Shown piece after piece: positions 54,401 through 63,774 of a stretch of DNA of 64,000 nucleotides. The stretch spans positions 183,729,754 to 183,793,753 of the forward strand of contig NC_068938.1 of the NCBI RefSeq assembly GCF_016801865.2, written 5' to 3'. Made by a program: the position numbers and the translations under genes. The notes below the pieces were generated by a model. That model had not been told where the DNA came from. It searched no databases and saw only the letters and a list, made by a program, of their open reading frames with translations. Each line of letters starts with the position of its first letter. Positions within the stretch are counted from its first letter, which is position 1. The DNA is from Culex pipiens pallens. Its lineage: Eukaryota > Arthropoda > Insecta > Diptera > Culicidae.

Positions 54401-57400
54401 GCGCGGGGTAAGACGGCCACCCATGTGGGGTAAGACGGCCAATGCTATAAATTAACTTAATAACTTTACTAAATCCACCCAAACACCTACATGGTTGGTT
54501 CAACAGACTTCTCTGAACATCGTAACTATTTTGGTTGAAAAAAACCAGGTTTCAAATGTGAAGAAAAATGCTGTTTAAAAAATTTCATATTTTGGCTCAG
54601 TGAATTTCATATTATTGCGACCACATTTTATGAAAAACTATGAATTTTTACTACAAAACAAACACAATTTGATATAACAAAAATTAGTTAGTGTATTTCG
54701 ATTAGAATAAGTAAATCAAAATTATGTAAACAATATTAAATTAGCGATTTTTATGAAAAGTTTGATAGGATTTCATACTATTCAATGAGTTTTGCTATAT
54801 CACAGTAAAGAATGTTGTCGAAACGGTAGTTAACAGCATTTTGATTAAAAATGGATAGATTTATTGAAAATGCTTTTCCTTTATCTACAAATATGTCTTA
54901 ATAGTCAAAAACCGTCAAAAATATAACCTATATCAAATAAAATCTAAAAATTACGGGTGGCCGTCTTACCCCCGGAGGAGGTGGCCGTCTTGCCCCCAAA
55001 TAAATTATTTTTTTAAACATTTTTTGTAAACAGTTCATCGAATTTTTTGAACTTTTTCGAGGGACATAATCTAGGGAAAACTTCATGAAGTAACATGAAA
55101 AAATATTTGAAGACAGAAAAACATATTGTTATTTAACAAAAATGCCTAAGTTGTAATTCATGAAAATTACATCCAGTTTCAAGTTCAAAAATTATTTTTT
55201 TATTTTGAGCTATTTTTATACTATTTTAAACAATATTTCTGGCAAAGGTGACTCCACATTAGCGTGTCCCAAAAAAACACGAAGTCGAGGAATTCAATGT
55301 GCTCAGTTCTCAAATGATAGAAAATCATGTTAGAAACAACTCTCTCATACATGAAAACTTTCGGAAAAATCGTTTACCACGTTCCCTGGGCATTTTTTTG
55401 AAAAAAGTCAGTTTTTTCGACAATTTCACAAAATCTGCTTAGAAAAAATGGAAAATTTTAAAATTTCAAATAGCCTATACCATTAAATGATGGTCTGTGG
55501 TCCAATAAACAAGTTATTGTATCGATTTGGCCTTTTAAAACTTTGTTTTCACTTTCCCGGTAGCTTTTATGTCGAAAAATACGAGTTTTTGCTTTACTTT
55601 TTTTCAATCTTTTCCCTCGGTATTGAACACAAAAATTTCCTCATATGTGAAAATACATGCATCTTGTAGGAAATTTTCCGCCGAAGATTTTCGTCTAAGC
55701 AACTTTGAAGTTTCATCAACTCTGAGCTGAGATATTCCAGTTTTTGTGAAGAAAGAATATTGAATATTTGAAAATGTTGATATTAATCATCATTGGAATA
55801 CAATATTAGGGATAATTTAAGCCTAATTTGAAGTGCGGCTGTATCGCATCTGTTTTTAAACATGATTGGTTCATCCTTCAATACTAAGGGCCACCTGGTG
55901 TTGTTTTCTCATGGCACACTACGTGCTAAATGAATGAATTACTTTTAGCAAATAACTCATATTTAGAGCATTTTGCATTTAAACCAATCGATGCACGTTT
56001 GCTGTGTTTCCATGGATACAAATAAACAAATAACAAATCGATGCATCTGTGCTCTCTTATGCTATCTAGATAGGAAAACCAGTAAGCTTAGTACAAGAGC
56101 ACAGAGGCATCGAAATATATGGTTCGATTGTACGGGGTTGGCAATTGTCCACGCTCCAACCAAAAAAGTTTTTTTTATGGACAATTGACCATGAGAAGGG
56201 GAGGGAGCTGAGATTTAAAAAAAATGTCTACGTGATTAATGGATGGATCCCTATAGAATAAATTCCAAATATTAGTGATATTTTTAATTTACCTGAACAT
56301 CGGATTTATCAACAGGAGTTATAAGAAGGGAGTGTAAACGTTACGTTGTGGTTCAGATCACGGAAATGCGTACAATTGAACCTTATATTTGTTATTTGTT
56401 TATTTGTATCCATGGAAACACAGCAAACGTGCATCGATTGGTTTAAATGCCAAATGCTCTAAATATGAGTTATTTGCTAAAAGTAATTCATTCATTTAGC
56501 ACGTAGTGTGCCATGAGAAAACAAAACCAGGTGGACCTTAGTATTGAAGGAAGAACCAATCATGTTTAAAAACAGATGCGATACAGCCTCACTTCAAATT
56601 AGGCTTAAATTATCCTTAATATTGTATGCCAATGATGATTAATATCAACATTTTCAAATATTCAATATTCTTTCATCACAAAAACTGGAATATCTCAGCT
56701 CAGAGTTGATGAAACTTCAAAATTGCTTAGACGAAAATCTTCGGCGGAAAATTTCCTACAAGATGCATGTATTTTCACATATGAGGAAATTTTTGTGTTC
56801 AATACCGAGGGAAAAGATTGAAAAAAAGTAAAGCAAAAACTCGTATTTTTCGACATAAAAGCTACCGGGAAAGTGAAAACAAAGTTTTAAAAGGCCAAAT
56901 CGATACAATAACTTGTTTATTGGACCACAGACCATCATTTAATGGTATAGGCTATTTGAAATTTTAAAATTTTCCATTTTTTCTAAGCAGATTTTGTGAA
57001 ATTGTCGAAAAAACTGACTTTTTTCAAAAAAATGCCCAGGGAACGTGGTAAACGATTTTTCCGAAAGTTTTCATGTATGAGAGAGTTGTTTCTAACATGA
57101 TTTTCTATCATTTGAGAACTGAGCACATTGAATTCCTCGAATTCGTTTTTTTTTGGGACACGCTACTCCACATGCATTATTTAGCATGAGGAACAGTATT
57201 GCTGAACATTTTAGTAATATTCATTAGTATACTTATTAAAACAGTGGGGTGGCCGTCTTACCCCCAGCTCCCCTACAGTGAACAATTTGATTATTGATCC
57301 CCCTCAAAAAGACCAAAAAAGGTATCATCTTCTTTAACACAGCCTTCCCCATCAAACGACACCCGGAAGCGCGGATCTTATCAGACTCTGCTGCGTGAGT

Positions 57401-59329
57401 TTCCCGAGAGTGAAACTTTCAACCGCCCTCAATCCGCTTTCGGTGAGGTAATTAAATCGACTTTCAAAGGAGCGTTTCCCTCACCCTCGTAATTATAATC
57501 TTCTGTAATTAAACGCGTCCCCCTTTCTTGCGTCGAATCCTGACTTGGCCTTGACTCTCTTGACAAAATCGGCTTACCTCGTCATCCCCGGCCAGACACT
57601 CCTGCACCGCCTGCATGTTCGCCGTCGTCAGGATGCTCTGGATGTCCGCTCCGGTGTAGCAGTTGGATTTCTTCGCAAACAGAGAAAGTTGAACATCGGC
57701 GGCCAGATCCAGCGATCTGCTTTGGTTCTTGAAGATTGCCAGTCGGGATTCCTGTAAAGTTTGAAGGTTAGTTTAATTTGATTTTAATTTTGAACAACTC
57801 CAAATTTACCTCGCTCGGAAGTCCACACTCGACAAGCCGATCAATTCTTCCGGATCGTAACAACGCCGGATCGAGAAGTTCTGGCCGCGAGGTCGCTCCA
57901 ATCACCGTAACCCCTTGAAGACCCTCAACGCCGTCCAATTCGGTAAGCAGCTGATTCACCACTCGATCCGTAACCCCCGTCGAGTCGTGACCTCTCCGCG
58001 GCGCCAAGCTGTCAAACTCGTCAAAGAACAGAACACAAGGTTTGGCACTCCGTGCCCGGTCAAACAGATTCCTCACATTCTCCTCACTTTGACCAATGTA
58101 CTTAGCGAGCAGTTCCGGACCCTTTACGGAGATCATCCGCAAATTCCACGTCTTGGCCAGCTTCGACACCAGATAAGTCTTGCCCGTTCCGGGTGGTCCA
58201 AAGAGCAAAATTCCAGCCTGGTTCCGCAGTGGTGAACTCTCAAAGATCTTGGGGAATCGGCTGGGCCACATGAGGACCTCCTGGAAGACATCGATGGCAT
58301 TTTCCAGACCTGGGATTTGATCACCCGGCACGTCGTCGTTCTCGTCCAGGTCGTCCGATTGCTGCTGGTGCTTGTGGTTCTCGATGCCCTGCAGGCAGTA
58401 CGAGTTGGTCACGTCGAGCGCACCGGCAAGCATGTCCTCCGTTATGAGGGGAGAGCGGGAATCTTAGAAGAAACAAAAGGATAATAACAAAAAACGGGAA
58501 ATATTGAAGAAACACAAGACAATTCTAAACAAGCTCTCAGTGAGCTGATGATCAAGTACTCATTAGGGTGGCCCAAAAAATTGAATATTTTAAAGTTCCA
58601 GTTAAAAACATTTTGATTTTTTGTGAAATTCCAATGTAAATTAACAAATAAAAAAATCCAGGATAAATAAAAAACTCACTTTTCTTGAACGCATAAAACA
58701 CCGCCCGATCTACCATCTGCACCAAACTGCCAATCGTGTAACCCTCGGTCGCCACCGCCAACTTCTTCCAGTTGATTCGCTTCTCCAACTTGCACTTTTT
58801 ATTCACAAACAAACTCTTCAACGCCACCTCGCGGTCAGTCTTGTCCAGGTTCGGCACCCGATAGATGTGGTGAAACAGATGGAAGCCCCTCGAAGAAAAC
58901 AATCTCCGATTCAGCGTACTAACACTTCCAACCGTTGCAATCACCGAAATCGGATTCACGCTGGTAAACTCGTCGATCTGCTTCCGGATCACGTCCGAAA
59001 CCCTGCAAAAATAAGTTAGACATAACCTCAATTTCGTTTCTCGAAAAACCTCTTCAAGACGCGCCCTCACTTGTTATGATACTCCGCGTCCTGGGTGTTC
59101 TGCTCACCGGCTTGGTGCGTCAGCACGTCCAGCCCTTCTAGGTGGATCACGGCTGGACCGTGGAACATGCACAGGTACAGAAAGTGGCGCAGATCCTTCT
59201 GGATCGAGTCCGGTTTGCGGCCCTTGTGCTTCGAGCAGTGGAACGTCGCCGAGAAGCAGTGGAACGGGGCTTCGCCGAGTTGGGTCAGGATCGAATGGAC
59301 GATGCTCTTCTTGCCACCCTGGGAGGAAC
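45357..59329 (-). CDS. Pex1: Peroxisomal AAA ATPase peroxin 1, C-terminal part
   Basis: Pex1 forms a hexamer with Pex6 on the peroxisome and uses ATP to pull the receptor Pex5 out of the membrane. Six minus-strand exons join in phase: 59071-59329, 58680-59002, 57810-58462, 57578-57751, 45497-45600 and 45357-45426, giving 526 residues and TAA. Residues 1-190 are domain D1, with a poor Walker A (GSSQGGKKS) and Walker B (VIHLEGLD). Domain D2 has Walker A GPPGTGKT at 282-289, Walker B VLFFDEFD at 337-344, and the motifs SVKGPELL, GVTDRVVNQLL and LLRSGRIDR. The tail (ISQRHLLEAF...TRPSLS, ending STLA) matches vertebrate Pex1. All introns use GT-AG. One intron is 11,977 bp. The N-terminal half lies outside the window. 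Confidence 0.92.
45497..45600 (-). CDS. Pex1: Pex1 exon: conserved post-D2 helix
   Basis: It begins after TTTTCAG with HVPEQITISQRHLLEAF and continues to RPSLSPQDVQKYKD. Vertebrate Pex1 has a matching ISQ.HL..A...TRPS.S block before its end. It joins the 57578 exon in phase 0, which is how it was linked across the 12-kb intron. Donor GTGAGT. Confidence 0.88.
45601..46150. other. Pex1 intron, unique part
   Basis: Intron sequence near the acceptor of the 45497 exon, with no recognised repeat. A 62-codon plus-strand frame (45909-46097) has no family resemblance. Confidence 0.5.
46151..47700 (+). mobile_element. GCCTTCCTCAC family, long copy
   Basis: The left end is GCCTTCCTCACCTCACTGAG and the right end is GCGAGGAAGGC followed by ACCAACCACC. 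It matches the ends of 3087-3810 in the opposite orientation. About 850 bp of it is a nested element (46603-47452). Confidence 0.65.
46603..47452. mobile_element. TIR element with CGAGCCAAACATTTCATTAG ends
   Basis: The inverted termini of about 35 bp share GAGCCAAACATTTCATTAGG and GCACAAAA. The interior repeats AGGGCAC/AGGGCCC words in both orientations (near 46751, 46798, 47099, 47148, 47184 and 47216). It encodes nothing recognisable. The family is related to the short MITE at 49928-50062. Confidence 0.7.
47701..48290. other. Pex1 intron spacer with the 29-bp motif
   Basis: It holds the recurrent motif at 47940-47968. No other feature was recognised. Confidence 0.5.
47940..47968 (-). repeat. 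Recurrent 29-bp motif
   Basis: On the minus strand it reads TTGGAGCGTTTGGTACGG then CATGTCCACGC, nearly identical to 1096-1124 and 9933-9961. Confidence 0.6.
48291..48437. mobile_element. Palindromic MITE, 147 bp
   Basis: The arms of about 57 bp begin CCGTAGTAACAGTTCAATAG and share GGGCGAATCTGC and TTTGTAAACAAGCAG. It is related in structure to the AGGGCAC MITEs nearby. Confidence 0.85.
49198..50555. mobile_element. 1.36-kb retroposon, copy 1, 23-bp duplication
   Basis: A perfect 23-bp repeat beginning GGCTTAACAGAAATTATTTT flanks it (49175-49197, 50556-50578). It begins with CGTTT repeats and TTTTACGGAGCAAGGTGGGG and ends CTTACTCATGCCCAAGGA. The second copy is at 61541-63749. There is no poly(A) and no long ORF. 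A MITE (49928-50062) is part of both copies, so it was already present in the source. Retroposition is inferred from the long duplications; the driving LINE is not identified. Confidence 0.85.
49928..50062. mobile_element. AGGGCAC-family MITE inside the retroposon
   Basis: It runs from CATTTCATTAGGGC to GCCCTTTTGAAATGTTAGG. The same copy sits at the same place in the second retroposon (63135-63263). Confidence 0.7.
50708..51330. other. Coding-like sequence of unknown origin
   Basis: Between the hAT element and the Nup50-like fragment. The GC content is raised and frames are open on both strands (for example RWFTAKEPVEEVQRKAP on plus, RWKGFGRCLPLNLLHRFLR on minus), broken by stops. I do not recognise it. 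It is inside the 48597-52248 insertion. Confidence 0.35.
51336..51830 (-). pseudogene. Nup50-like nucleoporin fragment, broken
   Basis: The minus strand reads GFGSKSFSFGTGFSFANEAK, an FG-rich stretch, then DEPMMEIIKFTPVEDK, an in-frame TAG (51545-51547) and DSIFVKRFKLFLK, which matches the start of the Ran-binding domain of Nup50 (..YxKRCKLF..). Further on, in another frame, DTFLRQILLDNI resembles ADTNLGNILLN of that domain. Nup50 is a nuclear pore protein that binds Ran and importin alpha. The stop and frameshifts show a dead copy. The neighbouring sequence to about 52030 may hold more of it. Confidence 0.55.
52394..52636. mobile_element. MITE with TAGGGGAA ends, copy 1
   Basis: TAGGGGAAAT on the left and AGTTCCCCTA on the right, with TA at the edges, 243 bp. 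A second copy at 59466-59709 shares the blocks TTGCTTGCTCACTT and GAGCTATTTAT. Confidence 0.75.
52637..54196. other. Pex1 intron spacer
   Basis: AT-rich. It holds one end of the GGCGTCATCC element (53176-53204, ACTTTATGGATGACGCC) with no partner. No gene was recognised. Confidence 0.45.
54197..57275. mobile_element. 3.08-kb TIR element, TA target site
   Basis: The left end TAGGGGAGATGGGGGTAAGA and the inverted right end match over about 29 bp (through CGGCCACC), with TA at both edges. The word GTAAGACGGCCA recurs inside in both orientations (near 54410, 54430, 54958 and 54982). A foldback of 1.9 kb (55260-57165) is nested. The rest is AT-rich with no transposase. Confidence 0.85.
55260..57165. 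mobile_element. 1.9-kb foldback with 779-bp arms
   Basis: The arms 55260-56038 and 56387-57165 are reverse complements with few differences, around a 348-bp centre. They begin TAGCGTGTCCC with TA at both edges. Identical 60-codon frames occur in both arms simply because the arms are the same. The centre has a smaller hairpin (TGTGCTCT with AGAGCACA). No transposase was seen. Confidence 0.92.
57578..57751 (-). CDS. Pex1: Pex1 exon: D2 helical lid
   Basis: 58 codons in phase 0 between TTTACAG and GTAAGC. NCYTGADIQSILTTANMQAV matches the conserved lid (F-T-G-A-D-L...NAQ). It ends in LAGDDE and the next exon lies about 12 kb away. Confidence 0.9.
57810..58462 (-). CDS. Pex1: Pex1 exon: D2 ATPase core
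   Basis: It is bounded by TTCTAAG and GTAAAT. It holds the D1-D2 linker, which has an acidic, Gln-rich insert, and then the full D2 core: FGPPGTGKT, ISVKGPELLAKYIGQSEENV (pore-loop region), LFFDEFDSLAPRRGHD, ATSRPELLDPALL and SGRIDR with the arginine fingers. This is the catalytic domain of the hexamer and is highly conserved. Confidence 0.95.
58463..58679. other. Pex1 intron with ALSELM-like fragment
   Basis: A 217-bp intron. The stretch 58532-58560 matches 4468-4496 at all but two of 29 positions and is followed by TTAGGGTGGCCCAAAAA, a transposon-like terminus. Confidence 0.6.
58680..59002 (-). CDS. Pex1: Pex1 exon: rest of D1
   Basis: It reads from VSDVIRKQIDEF to AVFYAFKK, bounded by TTTGCAG and GTGAGT. 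PISVIATVGSVSTLN is the sensor-1 region. TEGYTIGSLVQMVDRA matches the helical subdomain pattern of the family (G-F/Y-x-x-x-D/S-L...VDRA). The exon is in phase with both neighbours. Confidence 0.88.
59071..59329 (-). CDS. Pex1: Pex1 exon: D1 nucleotide-binding half
   Basis: The acceptor is CCCACAG at the high-coordinate end and the donor is GTGAGG. The exon enters with two bases of a Gly codon, completing G-SSQGGKKS, the P-loop position. The GxxxxGK core is present, but Lys replaces the usual Ser/Thr. VIHLEGLD sits at the Walker B position with both acidic residues changed or displaced. D1 is therefore probably structural, as D1 of Pex1 is poorly conserved in other species. The preceding exon is not in the window. 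Confidence 0.85.
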
Positions 59330-59465
59330 CTGTGGGAATGGTATGATGATTTAGATTTTTGAACACTTCAGTTTTTTTTAGTTTATCATCGTGTACTGAA
59401 TTAAATATGTTTTTTTTTTTTGTAATTTATAATTTGTTGTTTTATTGGTTACGATAGCCTGTTAG
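59330..59465. other. Start of the upstream Pex1 intron
   Basis: The acceptor of the 59071-59329 exon lies at its lower end. No further Pex1 exon was found between here and 64000. Confidence 0.6.
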
Positions 59466-59709
59466 TAGGGGAAATTCTCGTATGTTTGGCAGGTTAAGCA
59501 CTCGCTCCTAACTCCATCCAATTTGCTGATTTTCACTATTTAAACAACTAATTTTGCGAAACTTTTGATAGAAACTTGCTTGCTCACTTCTTATTGAGCT
59601 ATTTATCACTCGAGTTCAGTTGAAAACGCTTTTAATCAGCTTTAATTGAATGTCAAAGTTCTGACCTGCCAACATTAGAGGCACGCTGGAATTAGATGCT
59701 GTTCCCCTA
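59466..59709. mobile_element. MITE with TAGGGGAA ends, copy 2
   Basis: TAGGGGAAAT to TGTTCCCCTA, TA at both edges, 244 bp. It is related to 52394-52636 with considerable divergence between the ends. Confidence 0.75.
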
Positions 59710-60176
59710 TAAACTGTGCACCAGGTCAAGAAATCTGAAAAAAAAATCACGAATAATCAAATTTTTCACATTTACTATCGGCTATTAGTTTCTGAGATAT
59801 CGGTATGTTTCTGTCACAAACCGCCCTTTTCAAAATCTTCCGGACTTTAACTTAAATCGTTCCTTTAGCATAAATTTTCAATTAATTTATTAAGCTTTAT
59901 GATTTTCAAAAGGAACTTATTACACCCTAAGTCGGCTCGAATTAGACAAAAACGGTCAAAATCGACTAAGCCAGTGTCAAGATAATTTAGTGCAATTATT
60001 TTGATCGACATACCACACAAAAACTTAGACATTCGCTCAGAATTTAATTAAAAAAAAATTATATAAATTGAAATAACAAGCCATAGTCTCAACATTTGAA
60101 TGCAAAAAGTGTTTTTAAATGCATTTTACACTAGTTAAGTTGTTTTGCAATTATTATTCGCAATTCGCAATTTTCA
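59710..60176. other. AT-rich spacer with a Harbinger-like fragment
   Basis: The part from 60065 to 60150 (AAATAACAAGCCATAGTCTC) matches the interior of the MITEs at 13629 and 36022. Nothing else was recognised. Confidence 0.5.
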
Positions 60177-61258
60177 GTGTAAGAACGGGCCTTGACCGAT
60201 CTTATGCACTAGGTTCCCGACGAACACGCACTGCCCTTACACCTACATCTCACCCTTGCTCTGAGTCAGTACGAGCAACACGCTAGAACACGCTTTGAGT
60301 GTTTTTTAACTCGGTACATTAAGTAGGGTTTGATGTAAGTATAAGCGCCTAACCATTTATAGTGTGCCTATCAACTTTCATTAAATCAAAAACTGTTTTA
60401 TTTTTAGTTTGAATTCAAAAACTAATTGTTATTTACTGTGTATTGTTTTCTCCTGAAATCTTCCCTATTGTTGAGTCTGTTTATCTGTTGCTATTTCTTT
60501 TGTCGCAGTATTTTGTTACAATTTTTTTGGTCCTAAGCATTTTATAAAAGTTTTTCAAAAGTACAATAGTAATATTTGTGTTAATTCTTTAATCATTCCA
60601 AAAATTGAGTAAGGGCTCGAACCTCACTTGCTTAAGAAAAAGGTGAAGTTTCAAAACAATGGACAGTGAAGGAAATATACTATGTAGAGAATCAATAGTA
60701 AAAGAAAAATAGTAATTTATGAAGTAGATAAAGACATTAACAATAGCTAATAAATAGAGGTAACAAACAAGCTTAGATTGTATTGAGGACAATTTATAGG
60801 GAAAATGAGAAATTATTCAAATACATAAATAAAGAAAAGGCACATGATAAACAAAATTGACATCGCTGCCAAATTAAGGGAAAGCAGACAGTTTGTTACA
60901 GCAGCATCAATTGGTAAAATAGAGTGGAAAAGCGTTGAGAAATAAGAGAATCAAATGAGTAAAATCGAAATCAAATGGAGGATAGTAAACAGAAGCTGCG
61001 TTAGAGAATCAGTGAAACAAAATTAACAGAATATAGATGATAGAAAAAAATGGAAAGAAGAGAAACCCCGTTGTGTGATGTTTCAGATACATCCACAGCA
61101 GTTGACTCAACATACTGCGAATCAAAACAATACCGTCTACAATCACAAATTACTTCCCTTTCCCACATTGACGCGCCCCTTTCTTCTAGCCGTCTCGACT
61201 CTGACCCTCGCTGGTCAAAGGTTTACGAGTCGTTTCCACAGGCCACCAGCTAGGTTAC
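60177..61258. repeat. Possible solo LTR or other long repeat
   Basis: A segment starting TGTAAGAACGGGCCTTGACC and ending GCTAGGTTACA could be a 1.08-kb LTR with TG...CA ends. The GC-richer edges and AT-rich middle fit that, but no flanking duplication and no second copy were found, so this is tentative. Confidence 0.25.
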
Positions 61259-61515
61259 ACCTTGTCATTAGAGGGTGACGAGCGGGAATTCCCGGGAAAT
61301 CGACCATTTTTGGACCTCTCGATTCCCGGGAAATTTGGTCGAGACTCCCGGGAAATTTTAAGCTTATGAATATCGTAGCAAAATCATATAAACTAATCAG
61401 CTAATCAACTAATTCGAAATTGTTTTTGTCATTGGATGTTAAATTTAATATTCGGTGTTCAAGTTTGAATAAGCCAATGCATCTCTAATCTTCTTATTCA
61501 GAAAGTTTAAATTTT
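61259..61515. other. GGGAATTCCCGGG-containing segment
   Basis: Three CCCGGGAAAT words between 61290 and 61356 follow GAGGGTGACGAGCGGG. This resembles a terminus of a transposon family, with decayed relatives near 22585 and 43460. The rest is AT-rich. Confidence 0.4.
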
Positions 61516-61540
61516 AACTTAAACATACTTAGCAGTTATT

Positions 61541-63749
61541 CGTTTTCGTTTTCCTTTTACGGAGCAAGGTGGGGGACGCGGCCTCAAGTCAGTCCAAGTC
61601 CGGTTTCTTGTGGAAAAAAGGGTAGTGGCCGAACTAGTATTGCATACCAAATGAACACCACCGGAAGATATAGGGGATCGGGAGGGGGGAGGTAATTCTG
61701 TAATTCTGTAATTTCGGAATACATTCGTCCGGCTTCAGCTGAAGATTCATGCTGTCCCATGTTGCATGTTCGAGTGTAGACCTACGGAAAACCTTGCCGC
61801 GAGGAGAGGTGAGTGAACCTGTACACGAGCCACCTACGACATTATTCCTCAGGCGGCCCAGGTCAACTCGAAGGCACCCCCAGTGCAGGACACATTGGGG
61901 GTAGAAAGCGGATAGAATAAGCAAAACATCAAAGCAGAGCGCGAGCCATACTTTTAATGTGGTATCTGCAAAGGAATTTGTATTAACAAAAGGGTCAAAA
62001 ATAAAAAGGCGATACTAATTAATACTTCCCTGCGACCTTGGAGGTCTCTCGGTTGGACATATAGCCGTGGAAACCAAGCTTGGTAGCAATCCTTGACAGT
62101 CGGTGTGGTATTGATCACAGCTGGTGTTAATTTGTCCTGCAGCTGTGTAGCAAGTCAGATGCTCGCTCATTCGGTTTGAAACGAAAAGAACAAGAAAACA
62201 TTAGATTCTGATAGTGAGTTTTACACAGATATAAAGTGTAATATAATATTAAATATATTTATAATAATAATTCCACTTTATGATTATTTATTGACACTTT
62301 ATTTATTTGCTTTCACTATCACTTTCACTATTTCTTCGGGTCGTCTAATTTTCGTCGTGCTCCCGTACTTGAAGAATTCCGCATAACTAATCATTGCTGG
62401 TTAGAAGTTTCATGTCGAACATGTTACAAACTAACACAACAGTGACACAGAAACAGAACTTCACAAGCACGGACATTTTTACACGACCTCCCAGTGAATT
62501 AATACCGAGCTTTAACTATTTTTTTGTGCAACTATTAAGGGGATCGGGAGGGGGGAGGTGAAAGAAAATTAGTGTTGATGTGAGTAGTAAGAACTTGGAT
62601 GATTTGAGCAGTTACGGTAATCTAAGTTTAACACTGAATAAAGAAAATCTGAAATTGTGATTCAAAGTAAGAAGGCCCGGAATAAATTAAATTATTAGTT
62701 AATTAAATAAGAAAATGTAACTAATCGGAGATCTATACAAAAGAAACCTATGATGTATTCCAAATTTAAAGGAAATAAAAAATACTAGAGAAAAAAAGAT
62801 GAAAACTAACTGCCGACCTGTCACGTCCGTCAATAGTCTTGTCGTACATTACAACTAGAAACAGATCTGCCAATGAAATTTTACACTTCGTTCAAATCAA
62901 CTAATCATTTAAGTCCAATTATTCATCTACGGAAAACTATCTATTTAATCAACAACCTAAACTAAACTGTCTGAAAGTAAATTTAATCTCAAATCCCCGA
63001 ATGTTTTATTATAACGCCAAATAAGGTAAAGGATCTTGTTTTTAAACCAGTCTTGCCGCTTCCAAAAACCAATAAACATAAATGAACAGTTCATAAGTTG
63101 AACACTAGTAATTAAGACGACTATTTCATGCCATTCATTTCATTAGGGCATAGAGCTTTGCAAACAAGAGTGCACCTCTATTATACCTTATGTAAACTGT
63201 CATTTGAGTGAAGGAGACACACTCCTGTTCACAAAACCCATGCGCCCTTTTGAAATGTTAGGCTCCATTTGATCGTCAAGGCTCCAGTAGACCCTCGATT
63301 CGCAACAATGGTCGATACAACCATAATCCGAAAACCGTTAGTTCAACAGATTAACGAATTTTGTCCGATTGACCGAGACTCTATGGAAATTTTGACATAT
63401 CAAAATGCTACGTAATAATATTTTTTTTTAAATAAATTTCAAAATCTATTCTATCCTACAATGCCTAGAAGAGTCCTCTGTTTCTGTTGTGAGTAAGCGC
63501 TGGTTTCAGAGTTCATTTTTCAATTTAAAAGGGGTGGGAGACGACCAATTTGCTTCATGAACTCCTACTCGGCCTTGGGACCACCTCTTAAGACACTGAT
63601 GGCTCCTAGCTAGGAATTAAACCTAGACACAGCGTCGAGGCCCGCTTCGCATGGCAAAAATGTTGGCTGGGGGGAAGTGATATTATCACGAAATTTTATT
63701 TTAAAGCCAACATTGTTAACGGCGTCGAGGTCCTTACTCATGACCAAGG
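61541..63749. mobile_element. 1.36-kb retroposon, copy 2, 25-bp duplication, with nested insertion
   Basis: A perfect 25-bp repeat beginning AACTTAAACATACTTAGCAG flanks it (61516-61540, 63750-63774). Outside a nested insertion (61694-62538) it is nearly identical to 49198-50555. It lacks the block ATATCATCGCACTATTGA present in copy 1 (about 50159) and has other small indels. Confidence 0.88.
61694..62538 (-). mobile_element. 845-bp retroposon with AATTACAG tail, 21-bp duplication
   Basis: A perfect 21-bp repeat starting GGGGATCGGGAGGGGGGAGG flanks it (61673-61693, 62539-62559); copy 1 of the host retroposon has that sequence once. Read on the minus strand it ends in AATTACAG tandem units, the kind of 3' end made by CR1-, L2- or I-like machineries. 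The body has no long ORF, so it is a short non-autonomous or internally deleted element. Confidence 0.85.
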
Positions 63750-63774
63750 AACTTAAACATACTTAGCAGTTATT

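Noticed and set aside
55487..56938. Two identical 60-codon frames on opposite strands
   Set aside because: They are the two arms of the foldback at 55260-57165; identity reflects the inverted repeat and not a conserved protein.
57545..57757. Plus-strand frame of 70 codons and others opposite the Pex1 exons
   Set aside because: Shadows of Pex1, whose minus-strand reading matches the family in all exons.
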